Shown here in pieces: positions 25,253-33,511 of a stretch of 64,000 nt of DNA. This stretch comes from Bacillota bacterium (GTDB lineage: Bacteria > Bacillota > Clostridia > Christensenellales > Christensenellaceae). The stretch spans positions 124,001 through 188,000 of the forward strand of contig JAEWMJ010000006.1 of NCBI GenBank assembly GCA_023393165.1, written 5' to 3'. Below the pieces are notes generated by a model. That model worked only from the letters and a program-made list of their open reading frames with translations, searched no databases and had not been told where the DNA came from. The translations under genes and the position numbers were made by a program. Within the stretch, counting starts at the first letter, position 1; each line of letters opens with the position of its first letter.

Positions 25253-25260
25253 CTCTCCGG
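25253..25260. repeat. Right copy of IS target-site duplication
   Basis: CTCTCCGG, identical to 23529-23536. It is followed by TATCCCTTTTTT, the right arm of the interrupted sspH terminator. Confidence 0.8.
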
Positions 25261-25305
25261 TATCCCTTTTTTGGATTGCGCAGCTCGGAAGAGCAAAAGC
25301 TGTCA

Positions 25306-25334
25306 TTGCGCGGAAAGCAATATGGTGATATAAT
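25306..25334 (+). promoter_or_regulatory. Promoter of the PucR-type regulator gene
   Basis: TTGCGC (25306-25311), a 17-base spacer and a perfect TATAAT (25329-25334). The leader that follows carries a terminator-like hairpin. Confidence 0.6.
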
Positions 25335-25351
25335 GCGAGCAAACAATATGG

Positions 25352-25396
25352 AACAAAAGCGTTGTAATTTTTTGCGGCGCTTTTGTTTGTTTTGCG
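25352..25396 (+). terminator. Attenuator-like hairpin in pucR leader
   Basis: AACAAAAGCG (25352-25361) pairs with CGCTTTTGTT (25378-25387), followed by TGTTTTG. It lies between the promoter and the regulator's start codon, so it could limit expression. Confidence 0.5.
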
Positions 25397-25405
25397 GGTG
25401 ATTTT

Positions 25406-26545
25406 ATGTCAATTATGGTTAAAAAGCTTTATAAGAACGGGGCCTTCCTGTATAAAATGAATCTGATAGCGGGCAAAAACGGCCTTATCAATCTGGTAAA
25501 CTGGGTTCATATAATTGAAGACGACAACGCGACCTCGTTCCTGCACGGAAATGAATTGGTATTTACGGCGGGCATACTGAATCATAATGAAAAATGGCTG
25601 CTCGATTTTGCGCGGAAACTGTTTGAAGCCGGCACAAGCGCCTTTGTGATCAATATCGGTCCTCATATAAAGGAGATACCGAAAGAGGTGATTGATTACT
25701 GCAATGAGGTAAACATGCCCCTTTTTACGATACCGTGGGAAACAAGGATGGTGGACATGACCCGGGATTTCTGTCACCGGATCATGAACAATGAGCATGT
25801 GGAAAGCAATGCCGCAACCACTATAAAAAATATCATCTTTAATGTGGGCGATATTGACACTCAGATTCTGCAGATGGAAAGGTACGGCTATCAGCGGGAC
25901 AGCAGGTTTTGTTTTATCAGCATCATGGCAAACGAAGACGATAAGGACGACTTGGGTAAAATTGCTGAGATTGCGGCAAAAACAAGGCAGGAATTATTTG
26001 TTTCGTTTTCTTACAAGGATTTTTTGATACTGGTTTTGGTGAATTATACGGATGCGGAAATAAGTGTTTTTGTGGAGGAATATTTAAGGCTTGCGGCGCA
26101 GAAAACGGGAGGAAGCGGTCTGCACATAGGCGTCAGTTCCAATCAGACGGGTATTTACAACCAGAAAAAAAATTTTGAAAAAGCCTTGTCGGCAATGAAA
26201 ATGGCAAGAAAGCGCAAGGAACCCTGCAGCTTTTATGACAAACTGGGTATTTACAAGGTTCTGTATGCCGTAGGCGATAAGGCCGTACTCAGGGATTACT
26301 ATAAAAATGTGATCGGCAAGCTGGAGGCGTATGACAGGGAGAATAAAACCCAGCTGACGGGCATGCTGCGCACGTACCTGGAGAACAACGGCAGCCTGCA
26401 GATGGTGTCCGAAAAACTTTTTGTTCACAGAAATACGGTTACAAACCAGCTGAAAAAGATAGAAGAGATCACCGGATACAGTCCCCTGGACCTCGAAGAC
26501 AAGGTGAAATTTTTTATGGCTTTTTATATAAAAGAAATTTTATAG
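25406..26545 (+). CDS. pucR: PucR/CdaR family transcriptional regulator
   Basis: A 379-residue regulator with an N-terminal PucR domain (about 5-125; NGLINLVNWVHIIEDD, then NMPLFTIPWETRMVDM), a middle GGDEF-like fold lacking catalytic motifs (about 140-270) and a C-terminal PucR helix-turn-helix (SLQMVSEKLFVHRNTVTNQLKKI, about 335-357). In Bacillus subtilis PucR activates purine catabolism genes. Here it directly precedes an operon for reductive pyrimidine-type degradation, in the same orientation, with its own promoter. It is the obvious activator of that operon. Start ATG 25406 has GGGTGA close upstream; ATG 25415 is an alternative. Confidence 0.85.
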   Translation: MSIMVKKLYKNGAFLYKMNLIAGKNGLINLVNWVHIIEDDNATSFLHGNELVFTAGILNHNEKWLLDFARKLFEAGTSAFVINIGPHIKEIPKEVIDYCNEVNMPLFTIPWETRMVDMTRDFCHRIMNNEHVESNAATTIKNIIFNVGDIDTQILQMERYGYQRDSRFCFISIMANEDDKDDLGKIAEIAAKTRQELFVSFSYKDFLILVLVNYTDAEISVFVEEYLRLAAQKTGGSGLHIGVSSNQTGIYNQKKNFEKALSAMKMARKRKEPCSFYDKLGIYKVLYAVGDKAVLRDYYKNVIGKLEAYDRENKTQLTGMLRTYLENNGSLQMVSEKLFVHRNTVTNQLKKIEEITGYSPLDLEDKVKFFMAFYIKEIL

Positions 26546-26575
26546 TTATAATATTTCAATTTAAAATATTTTACG

Positions 26576-26608
26576 CTTATAAATCCCTGTAATATAGGGA
26601 TTTATAAG
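26576..26608. promoter_or_regulatory. 13-bp inverted repeat upstream of catabolic operon
   Basis: CTTATAAATCCCT (26576-26588) and AGGGATTTATAAG (26596-26608) are perfectly complementary around a seven-base loop. It follows pucR by about 30 bases and lacks a T-run. It may be the pucR transcript end or a regulator binding site. Confidence 0.5.
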
Positions 26609-26612
26609 GTGA

Positions 26613-26626
26613 TGTGCAACTGCACA
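26613..26626. promoter_or_regulatory. Palindrome, candidate PucR-type activator site
   Basis: TGTGCAACTGCACA is a 6-2-6 perfect inverted repeat centred about 30 bases upstream of the -35 box at 26649, the usual place for an activator. Confidence 0.4.
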
Positions 26627-26648
26627 ATGAAATTTGGTCACATAACAA

Positions 26649-26676
26649 TTGCATTTTGCTCGTATCAGTCTATAAT
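26649..26676 (+). promoter_or_regulatory. Promoter of the pyrimidine-type catabolic operon
   Basis: TTGCAT (26649-26654), a 16-base spacer and TATAAT (26671-26676). Transcription from about 26683 would give a leader of roughly 180 bases containing the tandem repeated hairpins. Confidence 0.6.
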
Positions 26677-26700
26677 ATAAATTAATAAAAGACAAATGGA

Positions 26701-26841
26701 TGCGGCAATGGGGCTAATCAAAACTCTGGCGCCGCTTTTTTGTTTATCTTGAATGGTTGAAATAAAACGCGGCAATGGAGCTCACAAAACCCGATCGCCG
26801 CGTTTTTGTATATTTTGAATTGCGGCAATGCTCATTACCGC
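26701..26841 (+). repeat. Tandem hairpin repeats in operon leader
   Basis: Three units begin with GCGGCAATG (26702, 26769, 26822). Units 1 and 2 are alike over about 50 bases: GCGGCAATGGxGCT, CAAAAC, GCCGC, T-run, then TATxTTGAAT. Each folds into a hairpin followed by T residues: GCGGC/GCCGC (26702-26706 with 26731-26735, then TTTTTT) and AAAACGCGGC/GCCGCGTTTT (26764-26773 with 26797-26806). Unit 3 is a short hairpin (26822-26830 with 26833-26841) just before the ribosome binding site. Successive terminators in a leader suggest attenuation or an RNA sensor. It matches no riboswitch class I can recall. Confidence 0.6.
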
Positions 26842-26865
26842 TGTAAGTTTAGGAGGAAGATCATT

Positions 26866-28191
26866 TTGACGGGCGAGGCAATCAAAAGCACATTAAAGAA
26901 GTATAATCTGCAGTCTTGGAGCAAACAAAAAAACATCAATCCAATTTCTGTGGAAAAAGCGGAAGGAATATATTTCTGGGATTATGAAGGCAACCGCTAC
27001 TCGGATATGTCGTCCCAGCTGGTGAATATGAATCTGGGATTCGGCAACAAGGAAATCGGGGAGGCGATCAAGGCTCAGGTGGATCAATTCTGCTTTATCG
27101 GGCCTTCCTACGGGGCGGAATCCAGAGCAAAACTGGCAAAAAAAATCATTGAACTTATGCCGGACAACATGGGAAAGGTTTTTTTCACCAATGCCGGGGC
27201 GGACGCCAATGAAAACGCGGTGAAGATTGCAAGAATGTTTACGGGAAAAAACAAGATCTTCAGCCGCTACAGGAGTTACCACGGATCTTCCTTCGGGGCC
27301 GGAAATCTGACGGGAGAACCCAGAAGATATGCGCTTGAGCCCGGCATACCCGGATTCATCAAGTTCTTCGATCCTTATATATACAGGGAATCCATAGAGT
27401 TTGAAACCGAAGAGGCGGCGGCAAAATATTATCTCGCCAAGCTGGAGGAACAGATACTGTATGAAAATCCGGATTCCATTGCGGCCATTGTGCTTGAGAC
27501 TGTTACGGGTTCCAACGGGGTCATCATTCCGCCCATGGGTTATCTTCCCGGACTGAGAGCCCTTTGCGATAAATACGGCATTCTGATGATCTGCGACGAG
27601 GTGATGACCGGATGGTGCAGAACAGGCAGGATGTTCGCTTTTGAGAACTTTGACGTAAAACCGGATATCGTATCCTTTGCAAAAGGAGTCACATGCGGAT
27701 ACATTCCCCTCGGGGGCGTTGCGGTAAGCAGCAAAATCGCAGAGTATTTTGACGAAAATTTGTTGTCCTGCGGCCTCACGTACAGCGGCCATCCCCTGGC
27801 GTGCGCGGCAGGCGTGGCCTGCGTCGAATACTACGGGAAGGCGAATATACCGGAGCACGTGAATCAAATGGGAAAAGTGCTGGGCGGGATCCTGGAGAAA
27901 CTGAAGGCGGCGCATCCGTGCGTCGGCGACGTCAGATATATAGGCTTGTTCTCAGCCGTTGAGCTGGTGCGCGATAAAAAAACAAAAGAAGCGATCGTCC
28001 CGTATGGAAAGGATCCGGAAGGGATCATGGGTAAGATACTCGGCTTGCTCAAAGAACGCAGGTTCATGACTTATACCCATGAAAACATGATTATAGTCGC
28101 GCCGCCGCTGATTATTACGGAGGAGCAGATCACGGAAGAAATGGCCAAACTTGACGAGGTGCTGGGCATCGTTGACCGCGAGTTCATCTGA
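26866..28191 (+). CDS. Class III aminotransferase (omega/beta-alanine type)
   Basis: A 441-residue PLP-dependent class III transaminase. YFWDYEGNRYSDMSSQLVN opens the conserved N-terminal region; VFFTNAGADANENAVKIAR binds the cofactor phosphate; CDEVMTGWCRTGRMFAF holds the ring-contacting Asp; and SFAKGVTCGYIPLGG contains the Schiff-base Lys. In the reductive pyrimidine pathway an enzyme of this class converts beta-alanine to malonate semialdehyde, which fits its place as first gene of this operon. The start is taken as TTG 26866 because AGGAGG lies nine bases upstream; longer in-frame extensions run into the leader repeats. Confidence 0.87.
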   Translation: MTGEAIKSTLKKYNLQSWSKQKNINPISVEKAEGIYFWDYEGNRYSDMSSQLVNMNLGFGNKEIGEAIKAQVDQFCFIGPSYGAESRAKLAKKIIELMPDNMGKVFFTNAGADANENAVKIARMFTGKNKIFSRYRSYHGSSFGAGNLTGEPRRYALEPGIPGFIKFFDPYIYRESIEFETEEAAAKYYLAKLEEQILYENPDSIAAIVLETVTGSNGVIIPPMGYLPGLRALCDKYGILMICDEVMTGWCRTGRMFAFENFDVKPDIVSFAKGVTCGYIPLGGVAVSSKIAEYFDENLLSCGLTYSGHPLACAAGVACVEYYGKANIPEHVNQMGKVLGGILEKLKAAHPCVGDVRYIGLFSAVELVRDKKTKEAIVPYGKDPEGIMGKILGLLKERRFMTYTHENMIIVAPPLIITEEQITEEMAKLDEVLGIVDREFI

Positions 28192-28292
28192 CGGGGCGAG
28201 CCTTAAACACAGCAGGATTTATCGGAATTACAATGGCGTAAGGCGGAAAGCTTTGCGCCGTTATTTTCAGTACAGTGAAGGAGGATTTCAGA

Positions 28293-29087
28293 ATGAATAC
28301 AGCCGAATGCCTGAAAATGGAAACAGAAATCAAAATCCAGGATTTAAGTATACACTTTCCGGATAAAAACGGGGGAGAAGCGGTACGCGCGCTGGAGAAT
28401 GTAAGCCTTGATATCATTCAGGGCGAGTTTATATCATTGGTCGGTCCGTCGGGCTGCGGAAAAACCACCTTGCTGCGCACGATCGCGGATCTGCAGCAGC
28501 CTACTTCGGGACACATATCGGTCCGGGGCCAATCTCCAAGAGATATAAGGCTGCAGAAAAAGTACGGAATCGTATTCCAGAGCCCGGTTTTATACGACTG
28601 GAGAACGGTAAGAAGAAACGTTTGCATGCCCATGGAGCTCATGGGGCTGCCCAAGAAATACAGGACGGCCCGCGTGACCGAAATGTTGGAGCTGGTGGGA
28701 CTGTATGAATTCGGAAAAAAGTATCCGCACGAACTGTCGGGCGGCATGCAGCAGCGGGTCGGCATTGCAAGGGCTCTTGCGATCAAGCCGGAAATTCTTC
28801 TGATGGATGAGCCGTTTTCGGCGCTGGACGAATTTACCAAGGAAAAGCTGCACGAGGATCTGCTTAGGATATGGAGCAAAACAAATAAAACGGTTGTGTT
28901 TGTAACGCACAATATACAGGAAGCGGTATTCCTGTCGGACAGAGTGGCTGTCATGTCCCCGCATCCCGGAAGAGTTTCCGCAATTATCGATGTGAACATT
29001 CCGAGGCCGAGGACCATCTCGGTAAAAAATTCGCCGGAATTCAATGCGCTGGTTGCAAAGGTAAGAAACAGTTTTGAGGGGGTATAG
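28293..29087 (+). CDS. ABC transporter ATPase (SsuB/TauB/ThiZ type)
   Basis: A 264-residue ATPase for a nitrate/sulfonate/thiamine-precursor-type importer. Walker A GPSGCGKTT, Q-loop VFQSPVLYDWRTVRRN, signature LSGGMQQRVGIARAL, Walker B LLMDEPFSALD and switch His in FVTHNIQEA are all present. The start ATG 28293 has AAGGAGG seven bases upstream. It is followed by two permease genes and an NMT1-type binding protein, making a complete importer. In this operon the likely cargo is a pyrimidine, hydantoin or similar ring compound; related ThiXYZ/RibXY systems carry pyrimidine precursors and riboflavin. Confidence 0.9.
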   Translation: MNTAECLKMETEIKIQDLSIHFPDKNGGEAVRALENVSLDIIQGEFISLVGPSGCGKTTLLRTIADLQQPTSGHISVRGQSPRDIRLQKKYGIVFQSPVLYDWRTVRRNVCMPMELMGLPKKYRTARVTEMLELVGLYEFGKKYPHELSGGMQQRVGIARALAIKPEILLMDEPFSALDEFTKEKLHEDLLRIWSKTNKTVVFVTHNIQEAVFLSDRVAVMSPHPGRVSAIIDVNIPRPRTISVKNSPEFNALVAKVRNSFEGV

Positions 29088-29089
29088 GC

Positions 29090-29902
29090 GTGAAAAGCAT
29101 AAAGAAGGTGCTTTCCTCAAAACAAATGGTCGTGATCGTATGGGTCATCGGGCTTGCGGTCGTCTGGGAGATCATTGCGACGGTTGTGGAAGGCACCAAA
29201 CGGACTCCTGAAAATGTGCTTCCGCACTTGTACCAGATCGCGGAATCCATCGTCAGCACCAACCTGGTAAACGGAACGCAGACGGCACTGCAGATCGTCC
29301 TCGGTAACGCGGAGATTACGCTGCTGCGGGCGGGCGCGGGATTTTTGATCGGCATTGGAGTCGGATTCGGACTGGCGCTTTTAATGAGCCTGTTCCTGCC
29401 GGTGGAAAAAATAGCGTTCCCGTATCTGATGATCATTCAGATGATCCCGATTCTGGGTATGGCGCCTATTATCCTCGCGATAACGAAGGATATCGACAAA
29501 AGCCGGATCGTAATAGCGGCGATACTCACGTTTTATCCTGTCGCCACCAATACCCTGGCAGGGTTCAAGTCGGTTGAACGTGAAAAACACGAACTGATGC
29601 GGTCCCTGGCCGCCAGCAGATGGGACATCTATAAGAAGCTGATGATTCCGTCCAGTATGCCGTATTTCTTTACGGGACTAAAAATATCCGCGCCCATGGC
29701 AATCACCGCATCCATACTGGTGGATACACTGCAGGGCGGCGGCGGACTCGGTTGCATGCTGTCACAGTCCTTAAAACACGCGATGACGATCTACGTATTC
29801 TGGCAAATCGTATTCTTGAGCGCAGTTGTCGGCATATTGAGTTATTATCTGATGACGGTCATTGAAAAAGCGGTTTCGCCGTATAAACGGGTGCACAGGT
29901 GA
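29090..29902 (+). CDS. ABC transporter permease, first subunit
   Basis: A 270-residue membrane protein with about six hydrophobic segments. The coupling loop EREKHELMRSLAASRWDIYKK is the binding-protein-dependent permease EAA motif, followed by LMIPSSMPYFFTGLKISAPMA. It starts with GTG two bases after the ATPase stop, with GAGGGGG upstream, and overlaps the second permease. The two different permeases probably form a heterodimer, unlike the single permease of SsuC systems. Confidence 0.85.
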   Translation: MKSIKKVLSSKQMVVIVWVIGLAVVWEIIATVVEGTKRTPENVLPHLYQIAESIVSTNLVNGTQTALQIVLGNAEITLLRAGAGFLIGIGVGFGLALLMSLFLPVEKIAFPYLMIIQMIPILGMAPIILAITKDIDKSRIVIAAILTFYPVATNTLAGFKSVEREKHELMRSLAASRWDIYKKLMIPSSMPYFFTGLKISAPMAITASILVDTLQGGGGLGCMLSQSLKHAMTIYVFWQIVFLSAVVGILSYYLMTVIEKAVSPYKRVHR

Positions 29903-30714
29903 GCGATATGAAGAACATAAATGGAAAAATCAATAAAGACGCCGTCCTGACGATAGTCTATCCTGTTTTGTTCGGCGCGGTAATCCTGATTCTCTGGCAG
30001 ACGCAGATCCTCCACAAAATGTTGGGGGCGGACACATTTACGCTGCCCCTGCCGGACAGGGTTATCACCATCATTGGCGATAACATGCCTGCCATAATGA
30101 AAAACGTGGGGGCAACGCTCACGGTTGCGCTGGTAGGGCTCGGACTGGGGTCCGCTGTCGGATACCTGCTGGGGATCGTCGCCACCGTTTTTCCCAAATG
30201 GGGCGGAGGCGGCCTTACGATCGCGGCTGCGTTCAATGCGATACCCATTATCGCGATTGCTCCGATCATCAACAATCTGACAAAGGATTTCAGCGACAGC
30301 GCGGATTTAAGGAGCATGTTTGCCAAAATCATTGTGGTGACGCTGACATGCATGGTATCCATGAGCATCAACTCCTACCGCGGGTTTACGGAACTCAAGC
30401 CGTATTCGGAGGATCTCATGAAATCCTACGCTGCGAACAAACTGACTATTTTCTTTAAACTCAGGGTCCCAAACTGCGTACCCTATGTATTCACAGCCCT
30501 GAGAGTCAGCGTGCCGGCCTGCGTGATCAGCGCTCTTGTAAGCGAATATTTTGCGGAATTTGTGATCGGCGTGGGACGCCAGATCCGTGAAAATATCGTG
30601 CTGGCCCAATATGCAACCGCATGGGCGTATATCGTGGTCGCCTGTGCGATCGGAATCATTATGTACGTGGTTCTTTTAATCACCGAGGGTGTTATGCTGA
30701 AAGGCCGCCGCTAG
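29899..30714 (+). CDS. ABC transporter permease, second subunit
   Basis: A 271-residue membrane protein of the same family as its neighbour. About six membrane segments are visible, and TELKPYSEDLMKSYAANKLTIFFKLRVPNCVPYVFTALRVSVP holds the EAA coupling loop. The GTG start at 29899 overlaps the preceding stop (GTGA); an ATG at 29908 is an alternative. Together with the upstream permease it completes the channel of the importer. Confidence 0.85.
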   Translation: MSDMKNINGKINKDAVLTIVYPVLFGAVILILWQTQILHKMLGADTFTLPLPDRVITIIGDNMPAIMKNVGATLTVALVGLGLGSAVGYLLGIVATVFPKWGGGGLTIAAAFNAIPIIAIAPIINNLTKDFSDSADLRSMFAKIIVVTLTCMVSMSINSYRGFTELKPYSEDLMKSYAANKLTIFFKLRVPNCVPYVFTALRVSVPACVISALVSEYFAEFVIGVGRQIRENIVLAQYATAWAYIVVACAIGIIMYVVLLITEGVMLKGRR

Positions 30715-30763
30715 CGGTTGCCCGGCTTAACATACAGATTTCAAATATATAAGGAGGAACAAC

Positions 30764-31966
30764 ATGAAAAAAAGAGTTAATCGTAAGTTTTTTAGAATTT
30801 GCGCGTTATGTTTGGTATGCGCAATGGCGGTAATTGCGATGACCGGGTGCAGCAGTCCCGCTCCCAGCGAATCGTCGGCACCGGCTTCAGAATCTGCGGC
30901 AGCGTCGCCGGCAGCTTCGGAAGCGGCTTCGGCGGCTGCAGAAACCTCTGCGGCGGCAACCGGAGAATACTATGACGCGGATGCCACTGCGGAAACCGTT
31001 GTAAAAGACGCGGCGGGCAAAGGCCAGGTCGGAAACTGGGGACTGGGCAACGAGTATGAGATTCAGGCGCTCTTGACCAAATATGGCCAGCCTACTACAT
31101 ACTTGAGCCAGGCGTTTGATATGGACGGCTTTGACGACGATTCCATACTGCTGGCTTCCGCCATGACCTACAACGAACTCGGACTGGTCAAGAATTCCTA
31201 TGACGGCGGCTATGGCTACGGAGATACCGTAAAATACATTGATATGAACGACGAAGGCGTGGCGATGATGGAAGACAATATCTTCACCACAAAAGCATTT
31301 GCCGAGGCCAATCCGAACACCGTGAAAGCATTTATCTACGCTTCCATGAAAGGCTGGGAATATGCCTGCGCGAATCCCGAAGAAGCAGCCGAGATCGTTT
31401 ATAAATACGGCTCTTCGGTATCCAGCGACCACCAGGCTTACATGGCGGAAGAAGTTAAGAAACTTGTTGAAACGGATACAAAAGGAAACGCTGTGAAAGA
31501 TTACGGCAAAATGGATGAAGAAGCCATGCAGCAGACTCTGGATCTTGCAAAACAGTACATCAAACTGGACGACTCCGCAGCGGCGGACAAATTACAGTCG
31601 CTGACGCTGGACAACATCAGGGATACTTCCTACTGGGAAGAGGCGATGGCTTCAAACGGCACGATCGGAACGCCTGAAAAAGCGGATGTTACCATCCAGC
31701 TCAAATGGCTGCCCCAGGCGCAGTTCATGGGTTACTATGTGGCTCTTGATAAAGGCTACTACAAGGATGCCGGCCTCAACGTAACCATTACTCCCGGAGG
31801 CGGCGATATCAGTGAAACAACAGCTGTATATTCCGGGCAGGTAGATTTCGGCGTAACATGGGTTTCCAACTTATTATCGGCAAACGCGGGCGGCATGGAT
31901 CTGCTTGAAGTATCGCAGGTATTCCAGAGATCAGGACTGGTGCTTGTATACAAAATAAACGGCTGA
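30764..31966 (+). CDS. NMT1/THI5-like binding lipoprotein, circularly permuted
   Basis: A 400-residue lipoprotein: lipobox MTGC (Cys29), a Ser/Ala-rich linker to about residue 67, then an NMT1/THI5-like type II binding domain in the wrong order. In ThiY-type proteins the domain opens with a beta-strand and QLKW-PQAQF-GYYVA and continues through VFQRSGL-L to GKxVGxWxxGNEYE and AMTYNELG. Here residues 81-300 hold the usual second part (GQVGNWGLGNEYE, then AMTYNELGLV, SMKGWEYACANPEEAAEIV, SYWEEAM), and residues 309-400 hold the usual first part (VTIQLKWLPQAQFMGYYVAL to VFQRSGLVLVYK), after which the protein stops. No piece is missing, so it is a circular permutation. It should fold normally and serve the preceding ATPase and permeases. 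Confidence 0.85.
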   Translation: MKKRVNRKFFRICALCLVCAMAVIAMTGCSSPAPSESSAPASESAAASPAASEAASAAAETSAAATGEYYDADATAETVVKDAAGKGQVGNWGLGNEYEIQALLTKYGQPTTYLSQAFDMDGFDDDSILLASAMTYNELGLVKNSYDGGYGYGDTVKYIDMNDEGVAMMEDNIFTTKAFAEANPNTVKAFIYASMKGWEYACANPEEAAEIVYKYGSSVSSDHQAYMAEEVKKLVETDTKGNAVKDYGKMDEEAMQQTLDLAKQYIKLDDSAAADKLQSLTLDNIRDTSYWEEAMASNGTIGTPEKADVTIQLKWLPQAQFMGYYVALDKGYYKDAGLNVTITPGGGDISETTAVYSGQVDFGVTWVSNLLSANAGGMDLLEVSQVFQRSGLVLVYKING

Positions 31967-31988
31967 GAAATACAACTGAGTATTGATG

Positions 31989-32012
31989 AGGCTATCTAAT
32001 AAAAGATAGCCT
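31989..32012 (+). terminator. Hairpin after the binding-protein gene
   Basis: AGGCTATCT (31989-31997) pairs with AGATAGCCT (32004-32012), followed at a short distance by TTTTT (32021-32025). It is probably a partial terminator between transporter and enzyme genes. Confidence 0.55.
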
Positions 32013-32057
32013 TATATCCTTTTTATTCAAACAAAATTAATTTTGATTTTCTTTGGG

Positions 32058-32089
32058 CCGCCCTTTCTTTTTTCGAAAAGAAAGGGCGG
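32058..32089. repeat. Perfect 14-bp hairpin with TTCG loop
   Basis: CCGCCCTTTCTTTT (32058-32071) and AAAAGAAAGGGCGG (32076-32089) are perfectly complementary around a TTCG tetraloop. No T-run follows on either strand. It may stabilise or mark a processing point in the transcript just upstream of the dihydropyrimidinase gene. Confidence 0.6.
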
Positions 32090-32126
32090 AAATAAAAAAT
32101 GAGAAGGCCTAAAGGAGACTGTAAAC

Positions 32127-33494
32127 ATGGATTTATTGATTAAAAACGCAACGGTAGTGAATGCAAAAGAAAGCTTTACCGCTGATCTCGCGATAGACAA
32201 AGGAAAAATCGTATGCATAGGTCTCGATCTCTCGATGGAGTCCCAAAAAACCGTGGACGCGGCAGGAAAGCTTGTTTTGCCCGGCGCGATCGACGCGCAC
32301 ACCCATCTTGCCATGCCGTTTGGCGGTACGGTTTCCGCCGACAGCTATCTGGCCGGAACAAGGGCGGCGGCATGCGGGGGCGTTACGACGGTTTTTGATT
32401 ATCCCATGCAGCGGCGCGGCAAGGGAATCATTGAAACCGTGGAGGCCAGAAAAGAAATGTGCGGCCCGGAAGCCTGCGTAGATTACGCTTTTCACTGCTG
32501 CATCACGGATTTAAACGGCGGCGCGCTGCTGGATGAATTTGCGGACGCGGTCGCATACGGCGTCACGAGTTTTAAATGCTTCCTGGTCTATAAAAAAGAA
32601 GGCATGATGGTGGACGACGCGACGCTTGTAAAAATCCTCAAGAAGGCTAAAGAAACAGGCGCGCTGACAAACATCCATGCCGAAAACCCGGATATGATAG
32701 ATCTGAATGTTCAGGAGTTCCTCAAAGAGGGGAAAACTTCAGCCTGGTACCATTACATGAGCCGTTCGGAATATGTGGAAGCGGAAGCGGACAAAAGGGC
32801 GGTCCACTGGGCCAAATCAGTCGATGCCCCGCTGTATATCGTGCATATGGCCGATAGGGAAGGGCTCATGGCTGCGGCGGCGGCGAAAATGGAAGGATAT
32901 GAGATTTATATCGAAACATGTCCTCAGTATCTTGAGTTTACCTGCGATGTGTATAAACGTGAAGACGGCAGAAACTTTGTGTGTTCGCCCCCCATGAAGG
33001 GAGAGGAAAGCCGGGACGCCCTCTGGAACGCGATCAAAACAGGAGCCATTGACACGGTCGCGACGGATCATTGCCCGTTCCAGAGTTTTGAGAAGGATTG
33101 GGGCAAGGACGATTTTACAAAGATCCCGAACGGCTGCGCAGGCGTGGAAAACCTGTATCCCTATATGCTATCGGCTGCAAATGAAGGAAAAATATCGTTT
33201 AACCGGGCGGTAGAGCTTTGTTCCGCAAATCCCGCAAAAATCTTCGGATGCGCGCAGAAAGGCTCCCTGACTGTCGGGAAGGACGCGGATATCGTGATTT
33301 ATGATCCCAGGAAAGACTTTACCGTTTCGGTTCAGAATATGCATTCGGACTACGACCACACGATATGGGAAGGAAAGAAATTGCACGGTTATCCTGTTAT
33401 GACATTTGTCCGCGGCGAGTTGGTATATGACAATGGGAATTTTGTAGGCCGGCCCGGATACGGACAATTCGTAAAACGTGAACCCAGAAAATAA
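32127..33494 (+). CDS. hydA: Dihydropyrimidinase/hydantoinase
   Basis: A 455-residue cyclic amidohydrolase that opens dihydrouracil, dihydrothymine or hydantoin rings. The binuclear metal site is visible: His58 and His60 in DAHTHLAMP, the carboxylated Lys150 in TSFKCFLVYKKEG, later His residues in IHAENPD and YIVHMAD, and the Asp in VATDHCPF. RBS AAAGGAG precedes the ATG. With the PreA-like gene and the carbamoyl amidohydrolase downstream it forms steps 1-3 of the reductive pyrimidine route, although hydantoin use cannot be excluded from sequence. Confidence 0.9.
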   Translation: MDLLIKNATVVNAKESFTADLAIDKGKIVCIGLDLSMESQKTVDAAGKLVLPGAIDAHTHLAMPFGGTVSADSYLAGTRAAACGGVTTVFDYPMQRRGKGIIETVEARKEMCGPEACVDYAFHCCITDLNGGALLDEFADAVAYGVTSFKCFLVYKKEGMMVDDATLVKILKKAKETGALTNIHAENPDMIDLNVQEFLKEGKTSAWYHYMSRSEYVEAEADKRAVHWAKSVDAPLYIVHMADREGLMAAAAAKMEGYEIYIETCPQYLEFTCDVYKREDGRNFVCSPPMKGEESRDALWNAIKTGAIDTVATDHCPFQSFEKDWGKDDFTKIPNGCAGVENLYPYMLSAANEGKISFNRAVELCSANPAKIFGCAQKGSLTVGKDADIVIYDPRKDFTVSVQNMHSDYDHTIWEGKKLHGYPVMTFVRGELVYDNGNFVGRPGYGQFVKREPRK

Positions 33495-33511
33495 AGTTTG
33501 GAGTGATTGAA

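Noticed and set aside
26701..26841. Known riboswitch classes (purine, guanidine, fluoride, NMT1-motif) for the tandem repeats
   Set aside because: None of the core consensus sequences I can recall fits the repeated GCGGCAATGG-GCT unit; kept as an unnamed structured repeat.
26893..27915. Antisense open frame of about 340 codons opposite the aminotransferase
   Set aside because: Composition rich in His, Arg and Phe with no motifs; a shadow of the PLP enzyme gene.
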